Shown here: piece by piece, positions 9,986 to 21,450 of the stretch
How the letters are laid out: every line of letters begins with the position of its first letter
Position numbering within the stretch: position 1 is the stretch's first letter
Assembly: GCF_949987535.1 (NCBI RefSeq)
Contig: NC_080069.1
Location: 42,583,269-42,647,268, forward strand
Direction of reading: 5' to 3'
DNA: 64,000 nt
Origin: Balaenoptera acutorostrata
Taxonomy: Eukaryota; Chordata; Mammalia; Artiodactyla; Balaenopteridae
Translations under genes and position numbers: made by a program
Notes under the pieces: generated by a model
Database searches by the model: none
What the model was told of the DNA's origin: nothing
Seen by the model: the letters and a program-made list of their open reading frames with translations, nothing else

Positions 9986-12125
9986 ACATGATCATGTGCT
10001 TAAAATATCTATCGCTGTAAAAATTTATTAAAAATTTTAGTGCTCTTTTCCCCTCTCCCACAATGTTTCTCAATAGATACAGGAGAAATAGCTCCGCTTC
10101 GTATATGCAGGTGATTGGTGCTTTCAGGGAAAGTATATGTATAGTGTCAAGTGGGACTTTTTTTGAGAGACCTAGACTGGAAGGGATCTGGTCCATTTTT
10201 CAGGTAAAAAGTCTAAGACTCATAGAACTGAAGTGGCATGTCGAAGGACACACAGAGAGTTCTGTGGAACTGAATCTAGGTCCCCAGAATTCCAGGCCAC
10301 TGTTCTTTCCACGCCATCATATTTCCTAGAAGTGGAGTGATGACCTCTTCCTTCTCTCCCACTCTTCCTTCACTCTTCTTGTCCCTATCCTCAATTCAAG
10401 AGTAGAGCACCCCTCCCAGAGACAGGATGGCTACACTGATCAACATAAGTAGATCAATCAGAAGTTAGCCCACCTCAGCAAGGATGGTTCTGGTTAATAG
10501 GCAACAAATATGTGACCTCCATAGAGACCTGACAATTTCGTGTGTTCTTGAGCAGTGGTTGTCAATCCTTTCAGATTCAGTGTGCCCTTCAGATTCAGTA
10601 ACAAAGATCTTAATGTTCTCTCTACCATCCTGAAATGAAACTCAGAGAAAACACAGTCTACTTACACATAACTTTAAAAGTCAAAATAATGCTCTAAGTG
10701 TAACGACAGGAGAACTTAGAAGTAATTCATTATAAAATAGTTAAGTCTTTCCAAAGCTTTTTCTTAAGCATGATTCACCAGGAGGCAGAATGAAGGCATG
10801 GGATGCTGGCTCCTCTGTGAATGTAATGGGGGGGGGGGGGAACATGGGCACCACTCAACAGATGCAAGAACGTGTGCTACTATGTAGGCATCTTGGACAC
10901 CTTAGCCATTTCGGACAGCAGTGATGTGATGTTCTGAACAGGTAAACAGCTCTTGGCAAGATACTTCCTTCAATTTACCCAGTGGTTGTATGCCTGAAAA
11001 ATTCAAAATATGTTAAAATCATATCTAAATGCTTTAGGTTTAAATGTAAAACACAGGTAGATTCTAGATTCAAATCATTCTAAATAGGTTTCTCACCAAC
11101 ATGGATAATATTTAATAGGACATCTAAAAGTTATGTGGGATGCAAAATAATTCTTTATTTTGTGGGACCATCCTATGCATTTTTTGATGTCTGGCATCCT
11201 TGACGCCTACCCACTAAATGATGCTGACCCTGCCAATCATTGTGACCACCAAAAAAAGCCTCTACAATTTTCTAAAATACCCTCCTCCCTGCCAGGTGGT
11301 GGTACCGCTTTCTTTGTGTCCCTGCTCTGCAGGTTTACGGGGCATTCCATAGTTGGGTACCAGCCCAGAGTGACTTGGGGTGCCACAGAGGGAACCTGAA
11401 TGGTGGTGACCAGTGATGCCATTTGCCAAAGCCTGGAATGAGCAGTGCACAACCTGCTTGACTGTACACAGCAGGCACACAGCCTGTCCATCATCAGTGG
11501 CCAGTCTTTTCCTTCAGCATCTTTTGATTCTCGCTATTTCACTTCATGAAGTATTTCAAGTTGAATAATGATAAGAATGTTATAAAAATAGTTATATTTA
11601 CTAAAATATAAGTTAACATTATTGTTTCCTATGTGTCAGAAACTTTCAGCTATTATATAATTTTAATTGGGCTGCATAATTATAGAAATTTGAAAGCTAT
11701 TTCCTTTTCCTTAAGCATTGTCATATCACTTCTAAAAAACGTTTTTAGCCATTGAGCTTTGTGAATACATTTAGGAGGCTTCACATGTACTGATGAAGTA
11801 AAATAAATTCAATGAAACAGTGTAGATTGTCTCACTAATTTAACATTTCTGGTCTCTTTGGACATGCTTGTCCAGTTCATCAGAAAAGGCATGTAGGAAA
11901 CTTTAAGCATCTATCACATAAAGAAAATTAAGAAAATATGGATAACCAACTATAATATAATTTCCCTTGTACTCTGTAATAGTGGACTTGTTAGAAAACT
12001 AATGTGTTGATAGAATGATACTGCTTGTCAATAGATTGTATGTACATATTGCTTAGAAATAGGCCAATGTAGCCTAATTTTCTTTGGTAAGATAGTAACA
12101 TATAATTCCTATAGCTTTTTTTGAT
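9986..12125. other. Intronic sequence, mostly unassigned
   Basis: No gene recognised. Around 10550-10640 ('gagcagtggttgtcaatcc') resembles the terminal inverted repeat of MER5/Charlie-type hAT elements, but the copy is too decayed to bound. A run of 12 G lies at 10829-10840. The rest is AT-rich intronic DNA. Confidence 0.35.
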
Positions 12126-12830
12126 ACAGACAGCACTTATGCATCCATAATTTTGTGTAACCCTCACCCCAGCCTTATGAGGTAGGTGTTACTCCTGTGT
12201 TGTTAAGCAAGCTGAGCTCCAAGAATATTTTTTTAATTTTTATTTTATATCAGGGTATAGTTGATTTACAATGTATTAGTTTCAGGTGTATAGCAAAGTG
12301 ATTCGGTTATACATATATCTATTCTTTTTCAGATTCTTTTCCCTTACAGGTTATTATAGAATATTAAGCAGTTTCCTGTGCTGTATAGTAGGTCCTTGTT
12401 GTTTATCTGTTTTATATATAGTAGTTTGTATCTGCTAATCCAAAACTCCTAATTTATCCCTCCCCCCCACCTTCCCCCTCTGGTAACCATAAGTTTATTT
12501 TTGAAGTCTGTGAGTCTGTTTCTGTTTTGTAAATAAGTTCATTTGTATCACTTTTTTTTTTAGATTCCACATATAAGCCATATCATATGATATTTGTCTT
12601 TCTCTGTCTGCCTTACCTCACTTAGTAAGATAATCTCTAGGTCCATCCATGTTGCTACAAATGGCGATGGCTGAGTAATATTCTTTTATATGGCTGAATA
12701 ATATTCCATTGTATATACGTACCGCATCTTCTTTATTCATAAATTGGTCGATGGAAGTTACTTAAGAACTAAAGTCTCATAAGTAAGTGGCAGAACTGGG
12801 TTGTCCAACCTTTGTCTGGTCTACTTTCCA
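12126..12830 (-). repeat. MIR SINE split by an L1 insertion
   Basis: The left half (12126-12222) has 'ccagccttatgaggtaggtg'. The right half (12760-12830) resumes with 'gttacttaagaactaaagtc' and 'taagtggcagaactgggttg'. These are consecutive in the reverse-complement MIR consensus, so the L1 at 12223 landed in the middle of it. Confidence 0.75.
12223..12757 (-). mobile_element. 5'-truncated L1 3' end, minus strand
   Basis: Starts 'atatcagggtatagttgatt' after a T-rich tail and continues into the ORF2 3' end ('ggtccatccatgttgctaca'). About 535 bp; non-coding. A clean target-site duplication is not evident. Confidence 0.8.
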
Positions 12831-13425
12831 CTCTATCCCACTAAAAATTTGAGCCTAGAGATGACGGGAAAAGTATTATGAAACTCCCGCACATCTAATG
12901 CTAGTGGTTATAAAAACTATGACAGGGAAGAAAGCATTTATTTCCCTGCCTAACTCCTCCTTTCCAGAAACATAAGAGAATACTTCTGTTGTTGAGATCA
13001 AAGTACTGGAATACTTGGGCGACTTTGAAACATCAGTAATCTAGCTGATTTTATCACAGCATTTATCTAGCAGCATTTGTAGACTAGCAGCCTATAGGCC
13101 TAAAAATACCCACAGGCTCTTTTTGTATGGACTGCACAGATTTTTTTTTTTAATTTGAATTTTAAAGCTTTCAGATGGAGCTCAATATGGTCAATTTTCC
13201 GCAGTCACCACCACTCCCTACTGTCCCATACCTAGCCTGCACTCATTCACATCAGGCACCTGCCTGGCCTGTAGAGGCACTCGCTTTTGTGACCCTGGAT
13301 TAATGACCATGATTATGTCTCTCCCAGAAGCCACTATTTCACCTTGCTAGTGCTCTATTTTTCCTTCTTAGATCCTGGATTTCTCAGAAGAAAAATAAAT
13401 TTGGGAAGGGGGACAGGGAGTGCTG
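12831..13425. other. Intronic sequence, nothing assigned
   Basis: No convincing gene or named repeat; ordinary intronic composition with a T-run at 13140-13152. Confidence 0.35.
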
Positions 13426-14060
13426 GGGAGATGGGCTGAAATTTTACATAATGTAACTGAGAAGGTGACATTTGTTTAACAACCTGCAAAGAGGGACAGA
13501 GTGTGAATGCGTCTGAAGGCAGAGTGCTCCAAGCAGAGAGAACAGCAAGCGAGAGCTTAACTGGCATGTTTGTTTGAGGGACAGCCAGGCTTCTGTGGCT
13601 GGAGTGGCATGAACAAGGGGGAGGGTCCTAGCAGAACAAGGGCAGAGAGGTTAGGAGAGGAGGGGAGGGCTCACTGAGTAGAGCCCTAGACATCCCCGCA
13701 AGGACTTGGTTTATACTCTGAGGAAGATGAAAAACCACTAGAGGACATTGAGCAGATGAGTGGCATGATCCATGTTATGTTTTCAAAGGATGACTCCAGC
13801 TGCCGTGTCGACAATGACCCTTACATAGGCAAGGGCTAAAGCAGGGGGACCAGATGAGATGCTGCTGCAGTAATGTAAGTGAGAAAGATGGAGGCTTAGA
13901 CCAGGTTGGTAGCGGTGGACATAGTAGGAAGTGGTCCGATTCTGGGTGTGTTTTGAAGATAGAGACATAGAAGTTGCTGATGGGTCCATTGTGAGAGTGA
14001 ACAGAGGAAAGTCAAGGTTTTTGGTCTGAGCAACTGGAAGAATGGAGTTGCCATCAACAA
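13426..14060 (+). repeat. Second copy of the unnamed mammal-wide repeat
   Basis: Blocks in order: 'gtgacatttgtttaacaacc', 'gcagagagaacagcaagcg', 'agtggcatgatccatgttat', 'ggatgactccagctgccgtg', 'gcggtggacatagtaggaag'. These are the same blocks, in the same order, as the LTR-split copy at 4835-5890. The family name is not known to me. Confidence 0.45.
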
Positions 14061-14504
14061 AATACTGCAGTCCGGAAACCTGAGGTTTCCCTTTACCTCT
14101 TGTTATAGGAGAAGGATATGGAAAACAGAAGGCAGAGGGAGAATAGGTTGCGTATTAGGAAAAGGAGACTTAAGGAGGAAAGGCCATTTACATGAGAAAA
14201 TGCTGTTAGGTAAGAACAAAGAGCATGGAAGATCTTTGTGACCACAGGACAGTGAAAATAGCCAAAGGGGCTGGGAGTGGTCTTTCTAGAGCAGTAATGC
14301 CACTCATATACAATATGTTGCTTTCACTGCTTTCCCAAAGAGGAGAGTAAAATGACCTTTCTTCTGGGGATATGGAATACCAGATATGTAAAGATGTAGT
14401 ATTCCAGAAAGTCATAACTCTTGTCATCTTTCCTTACACTGTGAACATTTTCTCCCTTCAGGTTTCATGGAGTATTATATGATGGTAGAAAAATTACAGC
14501 TTCC
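14061..14504. other. Intronic sequence, nothing assigned
   Basis: Purine-rich intronic DNA with no supported gene or repeat. Confidence 0.35.
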
Positions 14505-15905
14505 ATTTATTTTTTTTTTAATTTTTATTGAAGTGAAGTTCATAACATAAAATCAACCATTTTAACATGAAAAATATAGTACCATTTAGTACATTCACAG
14601 CTTTGCAACTAACACCTCTCTCTAGTTCCAAAACATTTTCATCACCCTAAAAGGAAACCTGGTACCCATTAAGCAGACAATCCCCATTCATTTCCTCCCT
14701 CAGCCCCTGGCAACCACCAGTATGCTTCCTGTCTCTATGAATTTACCTGTTCTGGATATTTCATATGGAGATAAATGGAATCATATGTTATGTAAGCTTC
14801 TGTGTCTGTCCACTTTCACTCAGCATGTCTTTGACATTCATCCATGTTGGATCATGTCTATAATGATTGAATAATATTATTATATGGATAAACCACATTT
14901 TATCTATTCATCCGTTTATGGACGTTTGGGTTGTTTCCAACTTTTTACTATTGGACTACTGCTGCTTTGAACATTTTTGTACAAGTATTTGTTTGAGTAC
15001 TTGTTTTTAATTCTTTGGAGTATATACCTTGGAGTAGAAGTGCTGGATCATATGGTAATTCTGTTTGACTTGAGGAACTGCCAAACTGTTTTCTATAGCA
15101 GCTGAGCCATTTTAAAATCCCATCAGCAATGTTCAAGGGTTCCAGTTTCTCCTCACCCTTAACCAACACTTGTTATTTTCAGGTTTTAAAAAATTATAGC
15201 TGTGGTTTATGTCAAAAAGTGTTTTCCTATGTTTTCCTCTAAGAGTTTTATAGTGTCTGGTCTTACATTTAGGTCTTTAATGTATTTGGAGTTTATTTTT
15301 GTGTATGGTGTTAGGAAGTGTTCTAATTTCATTCTTTTACATGTAGCTGTCCAGTTTTCCCAGCACCACTTATTGAAAAGGCTGTCGTTTCTCCATTGTA
15401 CGTTCTTCCTTCCTTATGGAATCTTAAAAACAAAAACAAAAACAAAAACAAAACCATGGTACTGATGAACCTAGTTGCAGGGCAGGAATAAAGATGTAGA
15501 CATAGAGAATGGACTTGAGGACATGGGGTGGGAGGGCGAAGCTGGGGCAGAGTGAGAGTAACATTGACATATATACACTACCAAATGTGAAATAGTTGGC
15601 TGGTGGGAAGCAGCAGCATAGCACAGGAAGATCAGCTCTGTGCTTTGTGATGACCTAGAGGGGTGGGATAAGGAGGGTGGGAGGGAGGCTCGAGGGAGGG
15701 GACACGGGGACATGTGTATGCATATAGCTGATTCGCTTTGTTGTGCAACAGAAACTAACACAGTATTGTGAAGCAATTATACTCCAATAAAGATCTATTT
15801 AAAAAAATTATAGCCATTCTAGTGGGTGTGAAGTGCTATCTTATTGTGGTAACAACTAATGATGTGGATCTTCTTTTCATGTGCTTGTTGGCCCTTTGTA
15901 TTTTG
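14505..15905 (-). mobile_element. Old L1 3' part, minus strand, split by a younger L1
   Basis: Reverse-complement L1M 3' UTR ('tattgaagtgaagttcataa', 'ccctggcaaccaccagtatg') leading into ORF2 C-terminal sequence ('tcatccatgttggatcatgt'). It is interrupted at 15201-15801 and resumes 'cattctagtgggtgtgaagt'. Many stops. Confidence 0.75.
15201..15801 (+). mobile_element. L1 with inverted 5' part (twin-priming product)
   Basis: 15201 to about 15411 is ORF2 sequence in minus orientation ('acatttaggtctttaatgta', 'cagcaccacttattgaaaag'). From about 15412 the same element reads in plus orientation through the 3' end ('ggtactgatgaacctagttg', 'tactccaataaagatctatt') into an A-run. The whole is bracketed by the 13-bp repeat 'aaaaaattatagc' at 15188-15200 and 15802-15814, so both halves came in one event. 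Confidence 0.88.
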
Positions 15906-16548
15906 CTTGCATGTTTTATGGTATCTTTCATTTAGGCTGCTCAGGACTGTCATACCAGAGCTATTAGGAAATATCTGTTGATATTTAAAAGATAAAACCA
16001 GTAATTCAGTCCTGCACATCATTTCCCCCCAGTTTTATTGAGATATAATAGACATACATCACTGTATAAGTTTAAGGTATACAGCATAATGGCTTGACTT
16101 ACAAGTGTTGTGAAATGATTACTGCACTACCTTCAGTTAGCATCCATTATCTCATATAAATGTAACAAAAAGAAAAAAATTTTTCCTTGTGATAAGGACT
16201 CTTGGGATCTACTCTCTTAACAACTTTCATATATATCATAGAGCAGTATTAACTATAGTTATCATGTTGTACATTATATTCCTTATACCTATTTATAACT
16301 GGAAGTTTGTACCTTTTAACTCCCTTCCTCTAATTCTCCCTCTTGCCACTCCCTGTCTCTGGTAACTACAAATCTAATTCCTTTTTCTATGAGTTTTTAA
16401 AAAGAATTAGATTCCACATATAAGTGAGATCATACAGTGTTCGTCGTTCTCTACCTGACATATCATTTAGCATAATGCCTTCCACGTCCATCCATGTTGT
16501 CACAAATGGCAGGATTTTCTCATTTTTTGGTGGCTGAATAATATTCTG

Positions 16549-16572
16549 TTGTGTGTGTGTGTGTGTGTGTGC
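16549..16572. repeat. (TG)n microsatellite
   Basis: About 12 TG units inside the old L1 sequence. Confidence 0.85.
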
Positions 16573-16900
16573 GTATCACAAGTTCTTTGTGTATATATAT
16601 ATATTCACAGATGAATGGACATTGAGGCTGTTTCCATGTCTTGACTATTGTAAATAATGCTGCTATGAACACGGGGGTGCAGATATCGTTTCAAGTTAGT
16701 GTTTTTGTTTCCTTTCAATATATTCTCAGAAGGGGAACTTCTGGATCATATGGTAGTGCAAAATTTTTAACTTTTGCACTTTTAACTTTTTGAGGAACCT
16801 CCATACTGTTTTCTATAGTGCCTGTACCAGTTTATAATCCTGCCAACAGTGCACCAGGGTTCCCTTTTCTCCACATCCTTACCAGCATTTATCTCTTTTT

Positions 16901-18271
16901 TTTTTTTAACATCTTTATTGGAGTATAATTGCGTTACAATGGTATGTTAGTTTCTGCTTTATAACAAAGTGAATCAGTTACACATATACATATGTCCCCA
17001 CATCTCTTCCCTCTTGCATCTCCCTCCCTCCCACCCTCCTATCCCACCCCTCTAGGTGGTCACAAAGCACCGAGTTGACCTCCCTGTGCTATGCGGCTGC
17101 TTCCCACTAGCTAGCTATTTTACGTTTGGTAGTATATATATGTCCATGCCACTCTCTCACTTTGTCCCAGCTTACCCTTCCCGCTCCCCGTATCCTCAAG
17201 TCCATTCTCTAGTAGGTCTGTGTCTTTATTCCCGTCTTGCCCCTAGGTTCTTCATGACCTTTTTTTTTTTTTTAGATTCCATATATATGTGTTAGCATAT
17301 GGTATTTGTTTTTCTCTTTATGACCTACTTCACTCTGTATGACAGACTCTAGGTCCATCCACCTCACTACAAATAACTCAATTTTGTTTCTTTTTATGGC
17401 TGAGTAATATTCCATTGTATATATGTGCCACATCTTCTTTATCCATTCATCTGTTGATGGACACTTAGGTTGCTTCCATGTCCTGGCTATTGTAAATAGA
17501 GCTGCAATGAACACTGCGGTACATGACTCTTTTTGAATTATGGTTTTCTCAGGGTATATGCCCAGTAGTGGGATGGCTGGGTCACATGGTAGTTCTATTT
17601 TTAGTTTTTTAAGGAACCTCCATACTGTTCTCCATAGTGGTTGTATCAATTTACATTCCCACCAACACTGCAAGAGGGTTCCCTTTTCTCCACACCCTCT
17701 CCAGCATTTATTGTTTGTAGATGTTTTGATGATGGCCATTCTGACCGGTGTGAGATGATATCTCACTGTAGTTTTGATTTGTATTTCTCTAATGATTAAT
17801 GATGTTGAGCATTCTTTCATGTGTTTGTTGGCAATCTGTATATCTTCTTTGGAGAAATGTCTATTTAGGTCTTCTGCCCATTTTTGGATTGGGTTGTTTG
17901 TTTTTTTCATATGAGCTGCATAAGCTGCTGGTAAATTTTGGAGATTAATCCTTTGTCAGTTGCTTCATTTGCATATATTTTCTTCCATTCTGAGGGTTTT
18001 CTTTTCGTCTTGTTTATGGTTTCCTTTGCTGTGCAAAAGCTTTTAAGTTTCATTAGGTCCCATTTGTTTATTTTTGTTTTTATTTCCATTACTCTAGGAG
18101 GTGTGTCAAATAGGATCTTGCTGTGATTTATGTCATAGAGTGTTCTGCCTATGTTTTCCTCTAAGAGTTTGACATTGTCTGGGCTTACATTTAGGTCTTT
18201 AATCCATTTTGAGTTTATTTTTGTATATGGTGTTAGGGAGTGTTCTAATTTCATTCTTTTACATGTAGCTG
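16901..18271 (-). mobile_element. 5'-truncated younger L1 nested in the ancient L1
   Basis: From its T-run and 3' UTR ('tctttattggagtataattg') it extends into ORF2. Minus-strand open stretches at 17910-17272 (212 codons, covering the Cys-rich C-terminal region) and 18271-17907 belong to it. The 9-bp repeat 'tctcttttt' at 16892-16900 and 18272-18280 is the target-site duplication, shortened by overlap with the T-run. In the Cys-rich motif '[18 protein letters not shown]' the expected His is Gln. Non-autonomous. Confidence 0.85.
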
Positions 18272-21136
18272 TCTCTTTTTGTTTATTTATTTGTTTTGTC
18301 TTTTTGATGATGACCATTCTAAAAGGCATGAAATGATATGTCATTGTGGTTTTGATTTGTATTTCTCTAATGACTAGTGATGTTTAGCCTAGTTTCGTGT
18401 ACCTGTTGGCCTTTCACTTATCCTGTTTAGAAAAATGTCTATTCAGGCCTTTTTCCCATTTTAAAATTGAATTATTTGGAGTTTTTATTTTGCTATTGAG
18501 TTGTATGAGTTCTTTGTATATTTTGGATATTAACCCCTACTCAGATATGGCTTGGAAATTTTTTTCCCATTCCATAGGTTTTCACTTTGTTGTTTGCTTC
18601 TTTTGCTTGCAGGATCTTTTTAGTTTAATGTAGTCCCACTTGTTTTTGATTTGGTTGCTTGTGCTTTAGGGATCATATCCAGAAAATCATTGCCAAGACC
18701 TATGTCAAGGAGCTTTTTTTCCTATGTTTTCTTCTAGGAGTTTCATGGTTTCAGGTTTTACATTTAAGTCTTTAATCCACTGCAAGTTAATTTTTGTGAG
18801 TAGTGGAAGTTTGGGGTCTAGTTTCATTCTTTCACATGTGAATATCCTCCTGCTTTGTTCTTCTTTCTCAGAATTGATTTGGCTATTTAGGGTCTTTTGT
18901 GGTTCCATATAAATTTAGGATTTATTTTCTACTTCTGTAAAAAATTTCATTGGAATCTTGATAGGGATTGCATTGAATCTATAAATCGCTTTTGGTAGTA
19001 TTGACATTTTAACAATATTAATTCTTCTAATCATGAACATGGGATACCTTTCCATTCATTTGTGTCTTCTTCAATTTCTTTCACCAGTGTCTTGTAATTT
19101 TCAGAGTAGAGATCTTTCACCTCCTTGGCTAAGTTTATCCCTAAATATTTTATTGTTTTTGATGCTGTTGTAAAAGAGATCTTTTTTTTTCAGATAATTT
19201 ATTGTTACTGTATAGAAACACTACTGATTTTTCTATGTTAAATTTGTATCCTGCAACTTCACTGAATTTGGCAATTAGCTCCAATAGTCTTTTGGTGGAG
19301 TCTTTAGGATTTTCCATGTATAAAAATATGTCACCTGCAAATAGAGATAATTTTACTTCTTCCTTTCCAATTTGGATGCCTTTTATTTATCTTTCTTGCC
19401 TGATTGCTCTGGCCAGGACTTCCAGTACTATGTTGAATAGGAGTGGTGACAGTGAGCACCCTTGTCTTGTCCCTAATCTTAGAGGAAAAGCTTTCAATCT
19501 TTCACCATTGAGTATGATGTGAGCCATGGGCTTATCATATATGGCCTTTATTATGTTGAGGTGCATTCCTTCTATAGCTAATTTGTTGAGTTTTTATCAA
19601 ATGGATGTTGAATTTTGTCAAAAGCTTTTTCTGCATCTATTAAGATGATCAGATGATTTTTTTTCTTTCATTCTGTTAATTTGATATATCACATTAATTT
19701 GTGTATGTTGAACCATCCTTGCATGCCAGCTCTAAATCCCACTTGATCACAGTAAATGATTCTTTTAATGTGCTGCTGGATTCAGTTTTCTAGTATTAAG
19801 AATTTCTGCATCTATATTCATCAGGCATGTTGGTCTGTAGTTTTCTAATAGTGTCCTTTCTGGCTTTGGTATCAGGGTAATGCTGGCCTCCCAAAATAAG
19901 ACTGGGAGTGTTCCCTCCACTTTGATATTTTTGGAAGAGTTGAGAAGGATTGGTGTTAATTCTTTAAAATTCACCAGTGAAGCCATCTGGTCCTTGGCTT
20001 TCCTTCACTGGGAGATTTTGATTACCAATTCAATCTCCTTACTAGTAATTAGTTGATTCACACTTTCTATTTCTTCTTGTTTCAGTCTTGGTAGTTTGTA
20101 TGTTTCTGAGAATTTTTCCATTTTCTCTAGGTTGTCCAGTTTGTTGGTGTATATTTGTTCATAGTAGCCTTTTATGATCCTTTGTATTTCTGTGGTGTCA
20201 GTTGTAGTGTTTCCTTTTTCATTTATAATTTTGTTAATTTGGGTCCTCTCTTTTTTCCTTGGTTAGTCTAGCTAAAAGTTTGTCAATTCTGTTTATCTTT
20301 TCAAAGAACCAACTCTTAGTTTGGTTAATCTTTCCTATTTTCCTGTTCTCTATTTTATTTCTGCTCTAATCTTTCTTTAGTTTTTTCTTTCTTCTGCTAA
20401 CTTTGGGCTCAGTTTGACCACCATTTTCTAGTTCCTTAAGGCATAGAGTTAGGGTTTTTTATCTTTCTTGCTTCTTAATGTAGGCATTTATTGCTATGAA
20501 GTTCCCTCTTAGAACTGCTTTTGCTGCATCCCATAAGTTTTGGTATGTTGTATCTCCACTTTTGTTTCTCTCAAGATACTTTATTTCCTTGTTAATTTCT
20601 TCTTTAATCCATTGCTTGTTCAGGAGATGATTGTTTAATTTCCATTATTCATGAACTTTCCAGTTTTTCTCTTACTGATTTCTAGTTTCACACCATTGTG
20701 GTCAGAGAAGGTACTCGGTATGATTTCAATCTTCTTGAATTTGCTAAGATTTATTTTATGGCCTAACATATGGTCTTTCCTAGAAAATGTTCCATGTGCA
20801 CTTGAGAAGAATGTGTATTTTGCTGTTGTCAGATAGATAGAATGTTCTCTATATGTCTGTTAGGTCCATTTGGTCTACAGTGTTGCTCAAATCTGCTGTT
20901 TCCTTATTGATTCTCTGTCTGGATGATCTGTTCTTGTTGTGAGTGAAGTATTAAAGTCCCCACTGTTATTGTATTGCTGTTTATGTCTCCTTTTAGCTGT
21001 GTTAAATTTTGATTTATGTGTTTGGGTGCACCAATGTTGGGCACATAAATATTTACAATTGTTATATCTTTTTGATGTATTGACTCCTTTATCATTACCT
21101 TCTTTGTATATTTTTACCATTTTTAGTTTACAGTCT

Positions 21137-21450
21137 TTTTTTTCTTAACATCTTTAGTGGAGTATAATTGCTTTACAATGGTGTGTTAGTTTCTGCTTTA
21201 TAACAAAGTGAATCAGTTATACATATACATATGTCCCCATATCTCTTCCCTCTTGCATCTCCCTCCCTCCCACCCTCCCTATCCCACCCCTCTAGGTGGT
21301 CACAAAGCACCGAGCTGATCTCCCTGTGCCATGTAGCTTCTTCCCACTAGCTATCTATTTTACGTTTGGTAGTGTATATATGTCCATGCCACTCTCTCAC
21401 TTTGTCCCAGCTTACCCTTCCCCCTCCCCGTATCCTCAAGTCCATTCTCT
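21137..21450 (-). mobile_element. Short L1 3'-end insertion nested in the ancient L1
   Basis: A 314-bp piece of the cetartiodactyl L1 3' UTR ('catctttagtggagtataat' through 'tcctcaagtccattctct'), closely similar to the one at 16905-17215. It splits the ORF2 5' region of the host L1, which resumes at 'attttgtctgatgtaag'. I see no clean target-site duplication. Confidence 0.8.
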
